Part shown: piece after piece, positions 32,980-43,674 of the stretch | Layout: each line of letters begins with the position of its first letter | Numbering within the stretch: position 1 is the first letter of the stretch | Assembly: GCA_025602905.1 (NCBI GenBank) | Contig: JAHLKI010000062.1 | Coordinates: forward strand, 1-47,750 | Origin: Phlyctochytrium arcticum | Taxonomy: Eukaryota; Chytridiomycota; Chytridiomycetes; Chytridiales; Chytridiaceae | Reading direction: 5' to 3' | DNA length: 47,750 nucleotides | Notes under the pieces: generated by a model | Seen by the model: the letters and a program-made list of their open reading frames with translations, nothing else | What the model was told of the DNA's origin: nothing | Database searches by the model: none | Translations under genes and position numbers: made by a program

Positions 32980-33052
32980 GAGAAAACAAACGTCTGATAT
33001 GCCCCTGTTTTCGGCCAAAATTCCTCAAATGCCCCTGTTTTGAGGGTGATAA
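32980..33052 (+). repeat. MULE left terminal inverted repeat
   Basis: Contains two direct copies of an ATGCCCCTGTTTT motif (around 32998 and 33028) separated by CGGCCAAAATTCCTCAA. The motif repeats inverted in the right end and may be the transposase binding site. Confidence 0.85.
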
Positions 33053-33140
33053 CCAGGATGGCGCAGAAGTTCATTTCAGTCGTAGGTCAAAGATTCAAGA
33101 TCCCCGACCGCGAAGTTCTGAACATTCTGCCACTGCAATC

Positions 33141-34954
33141 ATGGAGGTTGGCACTCCCTTTGACAACTTCGATGCCGTTGTGCAAGTGGCCGCAGACCAT
33201 GCTTCTCAACACGGATACTCTTTCAGCGTCGATAAGCGTGATAAAAAATGCTTGGTCCTCTCTTGTCGTGCCGTTGATTGTCCGTTTCACTTGCGGGCAA
33301 TTGTAGATCGTCATCAAATTTGCAAGATAACGCAGCTTAACACTGACCACACGTGCGTGGGCAATCTCCAAGAGGCAAGAGGATCTCAGAATGCGAAGAA
33401 CTGGGTCAGCAAAACCATCGAAGCTGGAATGGTCGTCACCTCCAAAACCACCCCAGGGCAAATTCGAGCCCATATGCGTCAACAACATGGGAACGTCCCA
33501 TCTTACTCCACCGCGTTACGCGTGAAGGAGGACCTTCTCTCTGAGTCTGCCGATGATCAACGGGAGCAGTTTCGAATGTTTCGATCCTACTGTGCAGCGT
33601 TACAGGTAGCAGACCCCCAAACCACTGCCATCGTCAAGGCAAGTACAATTCGCCTTCCGGCAATCTTGCCTGACTCTGCCCAGTCGTACGCACAACACTT
33701 TCACAGTGTTTTCATTTGTACTGGGAGTGCCAAGCATCTCTGGTCTCATAACCGCAAATTTCTTGCAATGGACGGGACCTTCACAAAAAACAGATTCATC
33801 CAGACTTTACTACTTGCGTGCACCATGGACAGCGAGAACAAACTAGTAGTTCTTGCTTGGGCCCTAGTGCCGAATGAATGTGAGGAAACATGGACCTGGT
33901 TCCTGCAGCATCTATCAGACGCCCTGCCAACCTTGAATACCAGTCAAACTGTTATTATCAATGACCGAGAGAAAGGGCTCACAAACGCCCTAGAGACTCA
34001 AACACCAGATGCGTATCCGGCTTGGTGTTGTTATCACATCGCGGCTAATGTGCAGAGTAAATTTGGTTTGAAAATTAAGAGATTGTTTTGGAGATGTGTA
34101 TATGCGGGTAGGTTCAACACGATCTTACCGTCTACTTGAACAAACCACACACCATCTGATGAAATGCAATAGATACAGAAGCCAAGTTTCTAGAACATTG
34201 GTCCGAGATCCAGACAACGAATGCTGCAGCCGCGGCCTACATCGATGACATTCCCCACGAGCGTTGGGCTTCGTATGCAGTGACTGGCAGACGATTTGGA
34301 CATGTTACCTCAAATCTGGCGGAGATTGCCAACGCCCTTTTACGTATGATTCGGACCCTTCCTGCACTTGAAATGGTACATTCCATTTACCTGCATCAAA
34401 TGGGGAGGTTTTACGACCGCGCCCAAGCATCCTTGGCATGGCGCGGGACTTTGACACCCTCCGTGGCGGAGACCCTCCGGAAGAATATTCAAGAGAGTCG
34501 CTCTTTCACCCCTCACCCAGCCACCACGACCGATGGAGTTGTGGTATCCACCAGGAATGCAAAGCAGTACGCTGTCAATCTGCCGAACGGCACGAATAGC
34601 GAAGGGCGCTGTTCCTGCAAAGAGTTTCAACAGATGTGGATACCTGAGCATGCATGCGCATTCGGTAATGCCGTGAGGGCATCTCCGGTATCGCTTGTTG
34701 CGTCCGTCTATTCCACCGAAAACTACAGGGCAACCTACGGACACCCCTACGCCCCTGTAACTCTGGAGGATCTGGTCAAAGACGATCTCAACCCGCCCGT
34801 TGCCAAGCGCCCTCGAGGCCGACCCAAGACTCGCCGCAAGGAGAGCGGAATGCAGGGTTCTTCCCAGGCTGGTGCCACTCAGGCCGACCAAGGCTGTCGC
34901 ACTTGCGGAGAGTCGGGACATAACCGTCGGACATGCCGTGAGGCTCATGGGTAA
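33141..34954 (+). CDS. MULE transposase (DDE, SWIM zinc finger, zinc knuckle)
   Basis: Exons 33141-34107 and 34173-34954 (65-bp intron GTAGGT...AATAG, phase 1) give 582 aa. The N-terminus has a FAR1/WRKY-GCM1-like zinc region (CLVLSCRAVDCPFHLRAIVD, then DHTC). The MULE catalytic domain follows: FLAMDGTFTKN (first Asp), VIINDREKGLTNAL (second Asp) and AWCCYHIAANVQSKFG with its CxxH. Near residue 468 is a SWIM-type CSCKEFQQMWIPEHACAF. An AT-hook-like KRPRGRPK and a CCHC knuckle, CRTCGESGHNRRTC, end the protein. It would cut and paste the element by binding its terminal repeats. The ATG at 33141 is the first in frame outside the terminal repeat. All frames are intact. Confidence 0.9.
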
Positions 34955-35107
34955 ATGACATAGCTAGGAGTAGAAATTATGGTAGCTTAGGTAGCTTGAA
35001 CAGACACTCTTTCGTACAATTTGTGTGTTATCTTGATGGTCTTTGTTGCAATTCATGTGTGAGAAAAAAGCTATCTGTGCATCACAGTTTATCTCCGATA
35101 TGTACCA

Positions 35108-35204
35108 TTATCACCCTCAAAACAGGGGCATTTGAGGATTTTTTGAAAAAGAGGGGCATTTTAGGAATTTTGGCCGAAAACAGGGGCATATCAGACGTTT
35201 TCTC
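35108..35204 (-). repeat. MULE right terminal inverted repeat
   Basis: Reverse complement of the left end with an inserted partial unit, so GGGGCAT occurs three times against two on the left. The last 45 bp match the left end almost perfectly. Confidence 0.85.
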
Positions 35205-35340
35205 TATTCTCAATTTGTATGTATGTACGGGCTTGCTATTATGTACACGAGGGTAACTGGGGAATAATATGTACAGACTGTACTATGACTATGTGCAAAG
35301 AGGATATGTAATTACAATGTACAAAGGGGATAAAGTACGC

Positions 35341-37091
35341 TCAGACACCAATGGCGACCCGTAGGGAGGGAGGTGTGGCCGGCACCGACTGCCCCAACTG
35401 CTGCATTGTTCGAATTTTGTCCTGTGATAGTGGTCTAATATGAGCATTGACTGATAACCCCATACTGACTTTGGCGAGGGACACTCCTGGAGCGTGCGTC
35501 ACGTCCCCGACAGCACCATTCTCGCGACATATCGCTGCACGACCCAATGCCGGTTGAGAGCGTCCATACGAGTAAAGCGCTTGTTGCAGACTTCACAGCC
35601 AAAGGGACGGATTCCGAGATGGATACGAGTGTGGCGCTTGAGATCATGCTTGCGAGAAAAGGTAGCCGAACATAAGCTGCAGGAAAACATTTTGCCGCCG
35701 CTGTCATCATTGCCCGATTCGGCGCTGTCCAGGCCAGAGGGGTTTGAATCTTGAGAGTTGCTGATTGGCATGTTGGGGAGAGAGGCCAAGGTTCGGTCCA
35801 TGATGATCCCGGAGGTTGATTGGAGGGGATGGGGAGCCTGAGGCGCATCAGATCCAGAAAAAGACGCTCGCCCTTGTCGCCTAGGACGAGGCCTCATCTG
35901 GCTAGCAGAGGGTAGTGGGGCAAGCTCAGAGTGGCGTCGTCGCATCAATATTGGTCGAGATGGTTCAGGGTGCATGGAAGAGATATCTAAAGCCTTTGGC
36001 TGAATGCTGGTTTCATGGATTGATGTCCTTCGCCGATGTTGGTGTTGTGGCTGCCTGTGCATCATGGTGATGGCGTTTGCTGCTTTCTCGAGGGCATTGG
36101 ACAGCTCCACAGATTGCGCTGCTTCCGCTGACGATTTGTCCACCCCAAAATGTGATTGCTGTACAAAGGAGGACGGTATTGAAGGAGCGGGTGGGACTAG
36201 CAGGGTGTTTGGGAAAGATTGTGATCGGGGCCGCGATATAAAGCCATTCGCCTTGAACTTTTGCTCGAGCTGAAGCCGATACTGTTGTTGCTGCCATAAC
36301 ACAGTAGAGACAGGATCACGGCCATTTTCCGGCATGGACGATGATGAATGTGACATGGGGGGTTGCTGGAACTGACTGATAGAAATGTTGTCCATAGATA
36401 TAGGGGTGTGTGCTGATGCTTGTCCCGATGCTGCTCCGGCTAGAAGAGCTTCAGTGGTGTTCAAAACAGTCATGGCTGGCGACGCATTGTGCGTTGTGAT
36501 AGAGTCGTCGGCTGCCGCTACTTGACAATTGGGTTTGAATGCATATGCAGCAGCTTCGGCGCCGTATTGCTCGATGTCTTGAAGCCTGATGACGCCTCGC
36601 CATGAATTTTGGTCCAATGTGGGTGGGTAACTTGCGGTCGGTGCTGAGAGGTTGTCGAGTGAAAGAGATTCTGGAGATGTTCCGAGCTCTGGTGCAACTA
36701 TTTCTGGAGGCGATGAATGTGTTGTCCAATCGTCCAATGATGCCGTCGTTAGAGTGGGAGCGAGTGTGATCGCTTGTGTCTTGTCCATTGGCACATCTGG
36801 TATTATGTCGCTTTCTGAAAAGGAAAGATCCATCCAGCCGTCCATCAGGTTTTCAAATATTGCATCGTTCGGACAAGAGGTCGGTGAAGAAGACCCTGTG
36901 GTAGTTGCTGTGGAGGACTTTGACATTCGCCGCAGCACAGAGGAGGGGTCTGATTCCAGGGATATTTCAGTAGACATGTCAACGCCAGCGTCAGATAGTG
37001 TGTCCAGGTTGAAGAGTGATGGGAAGTCATCCGACCAATCTGTAGCAGAGGCATCGCTGAAGAAATTTGGGTTGGTTGCGGAATTGTCCAT
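35341..37091 (-). CDS. C2H2 zinc-finger transcription factor with C-terminal fingers
   Basis: The uninterrupted frame is 37091-35499 (530 aa) from an ATG giving MDNSATNPNFF. Most of the protein is Ser/Pro/Gln-rich and disordered. The C-terminus has finger 1, FSCSLCSATFSRKHDLKRH with TRIH, and finger 2, FGCEVCNKRFTRMDALNRH, in an Msn2-like linker context. Finger 2 has no fourth zinc ligand in this frame. Adding one base at TT 35546-35547 switches to a frame reading LNRHLGRAAICREN, which supplies a Cys ligand and continues about 60 residues to a stop at 35341. I therefore extend the gene to 35341 and flag a probable one-base deletion. TTTATATAAA at 37151-37160 is a likely TATA box. Confidence 0.75.
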
Positions 37092-38355
37092 TATGGGAAG
37101 ATAGATGATATACAGGCAGTAGGATTGGGGGTTAGAAATAACGAGCAGATTTATATAAACGGGAGTTGGATATCTACACAAGTGATTGGACCCTCAACCT
37201 TGGACACAGAAGGCTCATTGAAAACAACTAAAGTATGGCAGTGTGAAGCAACGTAGAGTATTGGATGTGCGACAAAATAGGGGGCCTTGTATGAGTAGAG
37301 GTCGTGGGGAACACTGAGTTTGGGTGTTTGAATGGAATACAAACATTTTAGTACAACTACACGCGACGTTCCGGGGCCTTTAACTCGTTGCATTCTCCAG
37401 TGATTGCAGGTGTGCCGAATGTTGACATGGGATTCGCGTTTGAATAGATTCAAGACCGGGCGCCTAGGACCGGGTACATGTTACGAAGCACGTATTGCCA
37501 GGTTTGGTTCATTTGACTTTGACGCGTCGCGCCCCGTTCATTGGTTATAATTGACTGTTTCATCACTTGGAATTGTTTGCAAACATGACTTTGTCACTTT
37601 GATCATAGGCAGAGAAGTTTGTTTTCCCAAAATACTATGTGATGTGCTACAAAGTTGCACTGGTGGTTTGTTCCACTTGTTCCACAGCCAGTCAGAGTCC
37701 GACACCAATCCCAAAGAACAGAGGGCCGTGCCAGACAGAGCCTGAGGGGCCTGCTATGATCTTTCGGGTCTCGAGTCTAGCTTATCGAGTGCCGCAATTA
37801 ACAAGCCATTCGATCACAGTTGCACGATCGCATCCAAAAAGAGGCACAGGAGAAACGGACGCATTCAGGCCTCCTACTCGTAGTTGACCGGTGATCTTGT
37901 CCTGTAGTTCCAACAAAATAAACATCGACACGAAACTGATCGCTCACCCGTTTCATATTCCAGTTGGTCGGTACATGTCGGGGGGTACCTTGAAACTTTT
38001 ATTTGAATTGTCTCCTAAACCAGTACCTTTTGCGTAATGAATAGCTGGTTTTAATATGTTGGTTTAAAGTTACATATACTGCTAATAGCATTAACTTAAT
38101 TTCAAGTTTGACCATAATTGTCCCTGCCAGTACAAAGAAAGGTCCGACCTACTCTATCAACAACATCTGTATTACTTCTGGCCCCCTTCCTATTTGGCCT
38201 TACCAGGTCTTGAAAAGTTGGCGGAATTACGGGACTTCAGACGAACCGGGTCACTATATGTCTAACAAACACAAACCATGAACGGATCATGCAAGATTGA
38301 AGACGAATCAACCACTGGAGTTCCTCAATATTGCCAGTGTATTTCTTTCCTGGAG
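37092..38355. other. Upstream region of the C2H2 gene and 3' region of the small gene
   Basis: TTTATATAAA (37151-37160) lies 60 bp upstream of the C2H2 ATG. TTTGACGCGTCGCGCC at 37518-37533 repeats the box found before both 204-aa genes. No coding frame is supported in 37200-38350. Confidence 0.45.
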
Positions 38356-38733
38356 CTAGAATAGCGATATGCCCGAGAACGCGTCGCGTCGGAAATGTCC
38401 TTCGCGATTTTGCTGACACAACTTTGGTGTGACCGGCTGTTGTTGCACGTGGTCGTCGATGACCCGCTCTTTGGCGAAATTGGCGACTTTGCGATGTTTG
38501 AAATCCCGACCTGCGAAATTTGTAAACGCTCATTAGGAAGTTCGACAAACTTGACTGGATCCGGAGGACTTGGGGAGAGCATTCATTCAGAACAGGACGT
38601 TGGGAATCTTCTTGAACTTACGGCACGACGACGGGATAGGCGGATTAGGACTGTTTGACTTGTGGACTTTCCAGCCGACGCCCTTGTACTTTGATAGGCC
38701 AAACCAGCAGTTCGAGTAGTTTAAAGTTGCCAT
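38356..38733 (-). CDS. Small spliced protein, 88 aa, unknown function
   Basis: Minus exons 38733-38622 and 38510-38356 (111-bp intron GTAAGT...TCGCAG, phase 1) give 88 aa and a clean TAG. The product starts MATLNYSNCWFGLSKYKGVG, then PIPSSCRRDFKHRKVANFAK and a polar tail ending FSGISLF. Family not recognised. No signal peptide or membrane segment. The case rests on a consensus donor and acceptor, frame kept across the join and protein-like sequence. The ATG is 93 bp from the divergent Gag1-like gene at 38826, suggesting a bidirectional promoter. Confidence 0.55.
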
Positions 38734-38825
38734 AACGAAGAAGGGGAGGGTACGAGCTGGACGAGTTTTCCAGTTTGCATAATCATAGTCGACAGAGAGT
38801 CCATTAGAGAGTGTACGAGCAAAAC

Positions 38826-39334
38826 ATGGATACTGCAGAAGGTCATCACGATCCCGCTTCCCAGCCTGATCCACCAGCGCCATCGAACCCCGAATCAACA
38901 ACCACCACATCTCCACTAGACCCCGCCTCTTCCCCATCTGCATCTACTGACTCGCCTTCAGCCTCTGAGACAACGGGTTTGTCGGCCTGGGAGGCTCGGC
39001 GCGCGTCTTGGACAAAAGGTCACAAACCGTATTCCCCACATCCTCCCCCAGCACCAGACTGGTTCAAATCTAATCCGGCGCTTGCCGACGTGGATGAATC
39101 ACATTTTGACGCCATCTACAAGAGTCTGGTTGACGGGCCGACGATTCGCCAAACCCGTTCCCTTGCCATTTGTCGTTTCGGTGCTGGTCAGTTTACAAAA
39201 GTGATAGCGCCGCCCATTCTATGTCACCAACTCATTCTCACTTTTTGCAGATACATGGTTGGAAAAAGGAGGGTTTATGGCATCCAACGACGGGCTTAGG
39301 CTCGAATTATGCGGACGAGCAGCAAAAGCGGTAA
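38826..39334 (+). CDS. Gag1-like clamp domain protein (DUF4050), with apparent 1-nt frameshift
   Basis: The N-terminus is a Ser/Thr/Pro-rich region, then LSAWEARRASWTKGHKPYSP and HFDAIYKSLVDG. The family continuation RRFAKPVPLPFVVSVL is one frame off; removing one G from GGG at 39135-39137 joins them. A 64-bp intron (GTCAGT from 39187, ending TTTGCAG at 39250) then leads to IHGWKKEGLWHP, the GWxxEGLW signature of the fungal DUF4050/Gag1-like clamp family, and a stop at 39332-39334. In the uncorrected frame the protein would run off into non-family sequence. Yeast Gag1 relates to TORC1/AMPK growth signalling, but that role is not demonstrated here. Confidence 0.7.
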
Positions 39335-40100
39335 TAGCGTGATAAACCAAGATCAACCCGTGGCTTTTCTGAGGCCCCGTACACTTCCATTTTGGAGCTT
39401 GGACACCCTGACTGATGACCGTAGGACTTTAGAGACCGGTCATTCAGTACACATATCACAAGCACAACCCACCACTTGAAGCATCCTGCAAGAGCAACAC
39501 CTGCATCCTATAGAATTATTTAGTTTTTTTCCTTCACAAATCTAATCATACCCGGGGTGACGCATGCTTGTACATACTACCACCACCATAATCTATAGCG
39601 TCGGAGCCATACGAAGACTCCAAGAAACTCTTCTTAAATTATCAAGCAAGGCCCTTTCGCATGATTTAAGACAGAAACATCCTTTGGTGATTTTCTTGAC
39701 AAGGGCATTATATATCCCATCCCCACTTCCGCACCAGTCCAATCATTCCAATGTGATTGTGATAATGTGATTGCCAACCGCGAGACTAAGCCTCCGCGGC
39801 CACTTGCCCGACGCCGCTTGCCCCTGGGTCTCGGAGTGTATGAAAGGCTCTTTGACAATCTTCGAGTAGGAGATCACTTAGCAAAGTATCCGTTGATCGA
39901 GGCCTTCGCGGGGAGCAAGTGCCTCGAAAGTCTCGTCTAATTCCAGCACTGCCGTAGAGAAGCGAAGCAGAAAACATCTTGGAGCTTCACCCAATCGCGA
40001 TTTAGGAGGGCTACGTCCTTGGCGTCGTTTCCGTAGACAGAACCAGTGCTCGAGGCTACATCCAACCTATTGCGGCAACTTCTTCCTGTGGCCACAAACC
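39335..40100. other. Spacer before the RGD2-like gene
   Basis: Minus frames around 39786-40050 (for example LLLEDCQRAFHTLRD and VYGNDAKDVALLNRDWVKLQD) look protein-like but lie in different frames with no clear intron and no family I know. They may be a frameshifted small leftward gene. Not called. Confidence 0.3.
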
Positions 40101-43100
40101 ATGCTACGTTTTGAGGACTGGTTTTGGGGGACTCCCGGTACGAAGAGCAGTTTTTGCGCGTACCCAAGTTTTGGTGTTTATACTCATTTGTTACTTTTAG
40201 CTGATCCCATAGCGGGAATCAATGTACTGCATGAACAGTACCAAATGGTGAATACTGTTTTGCTTGGTATATTGTCAACAGAAATGCTTAGATAAAGGTC
40301 AATTAGGGAATTGCTCAAATTGAAGAATTGCAAACGTTGCTTTCTACCCGTGAAGTGGCCGAAGATGCGTATTCCGCAAAACTTTTAGAGATCTGTGCGA
40401 CAAAACCTCGCGCGGATGGCTTTGCCAAAGCAGAACACTCTGCTCCTGCCCAAGTGTTTTCCCACGCCAAGACGGGAATGGCGCATTTGGCCGCTACGCA
40501 CCAAATGATGTCAGGCCAGCTCAAAGCATTGGGGGGAGTGCTGAACATGTACCTGTCTGATAATCGGAAAGAGTCACAAACTAGAAAAGACATTATTGAT
40601 GCCGAATTAAAGTCCTTGATATCACAGAAAAGTGAGCTGGAGGTGGCCGAGGTGGAATATCGTCGCGCGTGCCGGGCTGCGAACGAGGAACAAGCAAAAT
40701 TTGAGCGGGAGCGAGGGGCTTCTGGGGATGTTCCGGGAATGGAAGTCATGGTGACGCTTGGTCCACGCTCCTTCACTGTTGAGGATTTCAACACACTTTT
40801 GAGCAGGATGCAACGAGATATCAAAACGCAGGTATTTGTCCTTACATTCAAGTTTTTCTGAGATCATCATTTCACTGATGTCACTATTCAGGACGTAAAA
40901 TCTCTTTGGACGTCGGCCAAAAACTGCTTTTTAGGGGAAGATGCTGTTACTTACCTCCGCCAGAAACTTCATCTTGATGAAGAAGGTGCCCTCGCAATGC
41001 TTTCTCAACTTCTTGCCGAGCATTTCCTCCGCTCGGCTGGCCGTGTGGTTGGTGGGGGGCATGCCACTTTTCGGCCGCAGCATCATTATCAATGGAAACG
41101 CCTCTCAATTGAAGATGAGCCAGCCCATCGCAAAACCCGCCGTCTGGCCGACCGTGCCGGATTTGAGTATCGAAAATGCGTGGACACGGCCGAACAAACG
41201 CGCCAACAACTTGAATTCCATTGCTGGGAATACATGAATGTCTTGCAGACCTTGGAGACTCAACGGCTCCATTTGTTTCAAGCGTCGTTGAAGGGCTTGA
41301 ATCAGGCTGAGGAGGTGGTGGCTGAACGTACCAAGGAAATGTGCGAGCAAGGAGGCGTGTATTTGGAGACACTTAACCCCACGCGCGAAGTGGAGATGCG
41401 GGTTGAGGCATTGCGAACAGGAAATACTCACTTTGACCCAATCCTATTCAAAAGCGCATATGGTGGCTCGTATAAAGATCCGGTCAGTATAGTATTTTGA
41501 CGCTTAAAATGACCTATACTCATCTTGATTTCAGGTGTTTGGTGTATCTCTGGAGGAACATGCTTCGACAAGGGGCCGTAAAGTCCCAACAGTTATCAAA
41601 AAATTGCTGCGGGCTATTGAGGAGACTCGGGCCAGCGGAATTGAGGGAACCGAAATAGACTGGTGGTATGTGCTTTCTGCCAAAGATTCTCTCGTCCCAC
41701 TAAACAATACGTCCTTTTAGGCTTGAGCCATCCTCTAGTATTGCGGCCATCCATGCACTTCGCAACGATCTCAACAACCCGAAATCATCTCCTTTGAAGC
41801 ACCTTCGTCGCCTACCACCCTCCCTTCTCACTAATACCTTGAAATTATACCTTCTCGAACTACCAATCTCTCTGTGCGCAGACGACGTCTACGAGCCACT
41901 TAAACTTTTGTACCTTTCCAAGACGGATGATTTTGGCCCAATGCGTATAGCTAGCTTGCGCAGTCTATTGGCCACGCTCTCGCCTGCCCACTACGCGAGC
42001 TTAAAGACTCTCAGTGGGTACTGGCATCGTAGGGTGGTAGCAGCACTGAATGAGCCCGAAGATCCGCGCATCAATGACTTGGCGCAGGCGTGGGGACATG
42101 TGGTCTTGAGAGCAAGAGTGCCGACTGCCGTGACATTGCATGATAAACACCCTGTCCGTCTCGTCAAGGACTTGTTGATGCATCACTATGAAGTGTTTGC
42201 GGCTGGGAGCGATTCAAGTGAACAACCAGCTTCGCGGCGGGAAACAGCTACTTCTGGTCCACACGCTAGTCACCTGCAACCCTCCTTATCCTCAACCAAT
42301 CCTTCCACCAATAATCAGGACGATCGCCGGTCTTTTAGGTCGGTAAGAATGTCTTCAGACAATGACGAAGATGACCATTCCGAGTCAGAATCAAGACCTC
42401 CTATCAGACAAAACCGTCCAAGGCGACATCGCGTCCCAAATCTACTTTCGGATGATTCAGCTGATGATGACCATCCACACGGCCCATCGTCTTCGGAAGA
42501 CGACGACATGGATGAAACTGCGTCAACACGCGCCATTTACGATGCTGCATCTCGAGTCCATACTCGTTTGACTTCCGGTGCATCTAGCGTCATCAGCACT
42601 CGCACTGGCCACACATCGCAAACAGTCGTTCCACATTCAGGAGGGATTGACACATTAAGCCTTCTGGATCGAATTGTGGGGTCCAGTGATCGAGATAGAG
42701 ACCGGCGTAGCGTGTTGTCGACCATGACGAGTATGACGGGAATGACGACTGGAACGGGCGGAACGGCAGTATACCCAGCAGCGTCTGGGGCTTCCGGTGC
42801 GGCGAATGGAGGAGCTGGCGGCGGAAGTGGGGGATGGTATGCAGCTCAGGCGGCTGCCGCAGTAGAGCGTGGAGTGAGCTCTGTTGGTCTGGGTGGTTTG
42901 GGTGGGTGGTTTGGCCGAAGTTCGGGACAAGTCCCCGCACCAGGCGTGCCTGCCTCAAGCTCATCAACAACCGCAGCTCAGCAACCTCGTAGCGTCACGG
43001 GCGGTACTGCAAGTTCTCCGCCATCATCCTCAAATCCACCCGCTCAACAGCCGCCTGTCCCTCCCAAATCCCAGGTGACAGGCAGCACCGCGTCAACCTC

Positions 43101-43674
43101 CCACATCCTTTCTCCCACGACATCCATCACATCTATACCTAACAATCACGTCTCGCACGAAAAGCAAATTTCATCCCACTCCCGCACCGCATCTACCTCG
43201 GACGATGAGCTGGACCTGGATGTTCTCATCTCACCTGAAGGAATTGTCACGTCTCGAGCCAACTCGTCAGAATTGCACATTCAGATTGATCAAGCGCTGA
43301 ACGACCATAAGTCTTCTGAAGAAGCCGCTAAATCGCCTCGCCTGAACAAGAAAAAAAGTAGACGAAGTGTTACGCATGAAAAACAAGATTTGGAGGAGGA
43401 TGACGATATCCCACAGGGCATACCTCGCATCTTACCACGCGTCAGCTCCGTCCACTCTAGTCCTGTACATAGTATAGCCTCGCCGCTACCGGATGCGCCA
43501 GCCCCCAAGATTGCCCAACCTAAAACCGAGACGGAAGCATTCAGGGATGAAGAACTGGAAGCGGAAGAGCGGGATCATGAGGTTGGTTTGTTATTCTTCA
43601 AAGTCATATTGTTGCAAAAGTTTGATTTGTTTTATCCATCATAGGGGTTCTTGGACGATGTTGAGTTTGCATGA
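40101..43674 (+). CDS. RGD2: RGD2-like F-BAR / DEP / RhoGAP protein
   Basis: Seven exons: 40101-40137, 40201-40247, 40307-40831, 40892-41482, 41535-41665, 41721-43581, 43645-43674; all splices keep frame and give 1073 aa. It starts MLRFEDWFWGTPADPIAG, the F-BAR opening. The F-BAR first half runs to about 200 (ELQTLLSTREVAEDAYSAKL). A DEP domain follows at about 204-275 (TYLRQKLHLDEEGALAMLSQ, HHYQWKR), inserted in the F-BAR, whose second half runs to about 395. RhoGAP is at about 400-590 (FGVSLEEH, LLTNTLKLYLLELPISLC). The rest is Ser-rich and disordered. This order is that of yeast Rgd2, a Cdc42/Rho GAP acting at membranes. No GxxRxSG arginine-finger motif is visible where expected (IDWWLEPSSSIAAI instead). 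Confidence 0.85.

Larger units (their letters stand above)
32980..35204 (+). mobile_element. Mutator-like (MULE) DNA transposon, apparently complete
   Basis: The 2225-bp element starts GAGAAAAC and ends GTTTTCTC. It is flanked by a perfect 9-bp duplication, TATTCTCAA (32971-32979 and 35205-35213), the length expected for Mutator-like elements. Terminal inverted repeats span 32980-33052 and 35108-35204; the right one carries an extra ~24-bp internal unit. Inside is one two-exon transposase gene. Intact ends, target duplication and gene suggest a recent insertion. Confidence 0.9.

Noticed and set aside
38379..38384. ACGCGT near 38379 as a promoter box
   Set aside because: It falls inside the second exon of the small leftward gene.
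38811..39299. Continuous 162-aa reading of the Gag1-like gene through its intron
   Set aside because: The sequence after 39137 is out of the family frame, and the GTCAGT...GCAG intron gives GWKKEGLW.
39786..40050. Leftward small gene in the spacer before RGD2
   Set aside because: Protein-like pieces lie in different frames with no clear intron or family.
40315..40851. 178-aa minus-strand frame opposite the F-BAR exon
   Set aside because: Mirror of a well-supported F-BAR coding exon.
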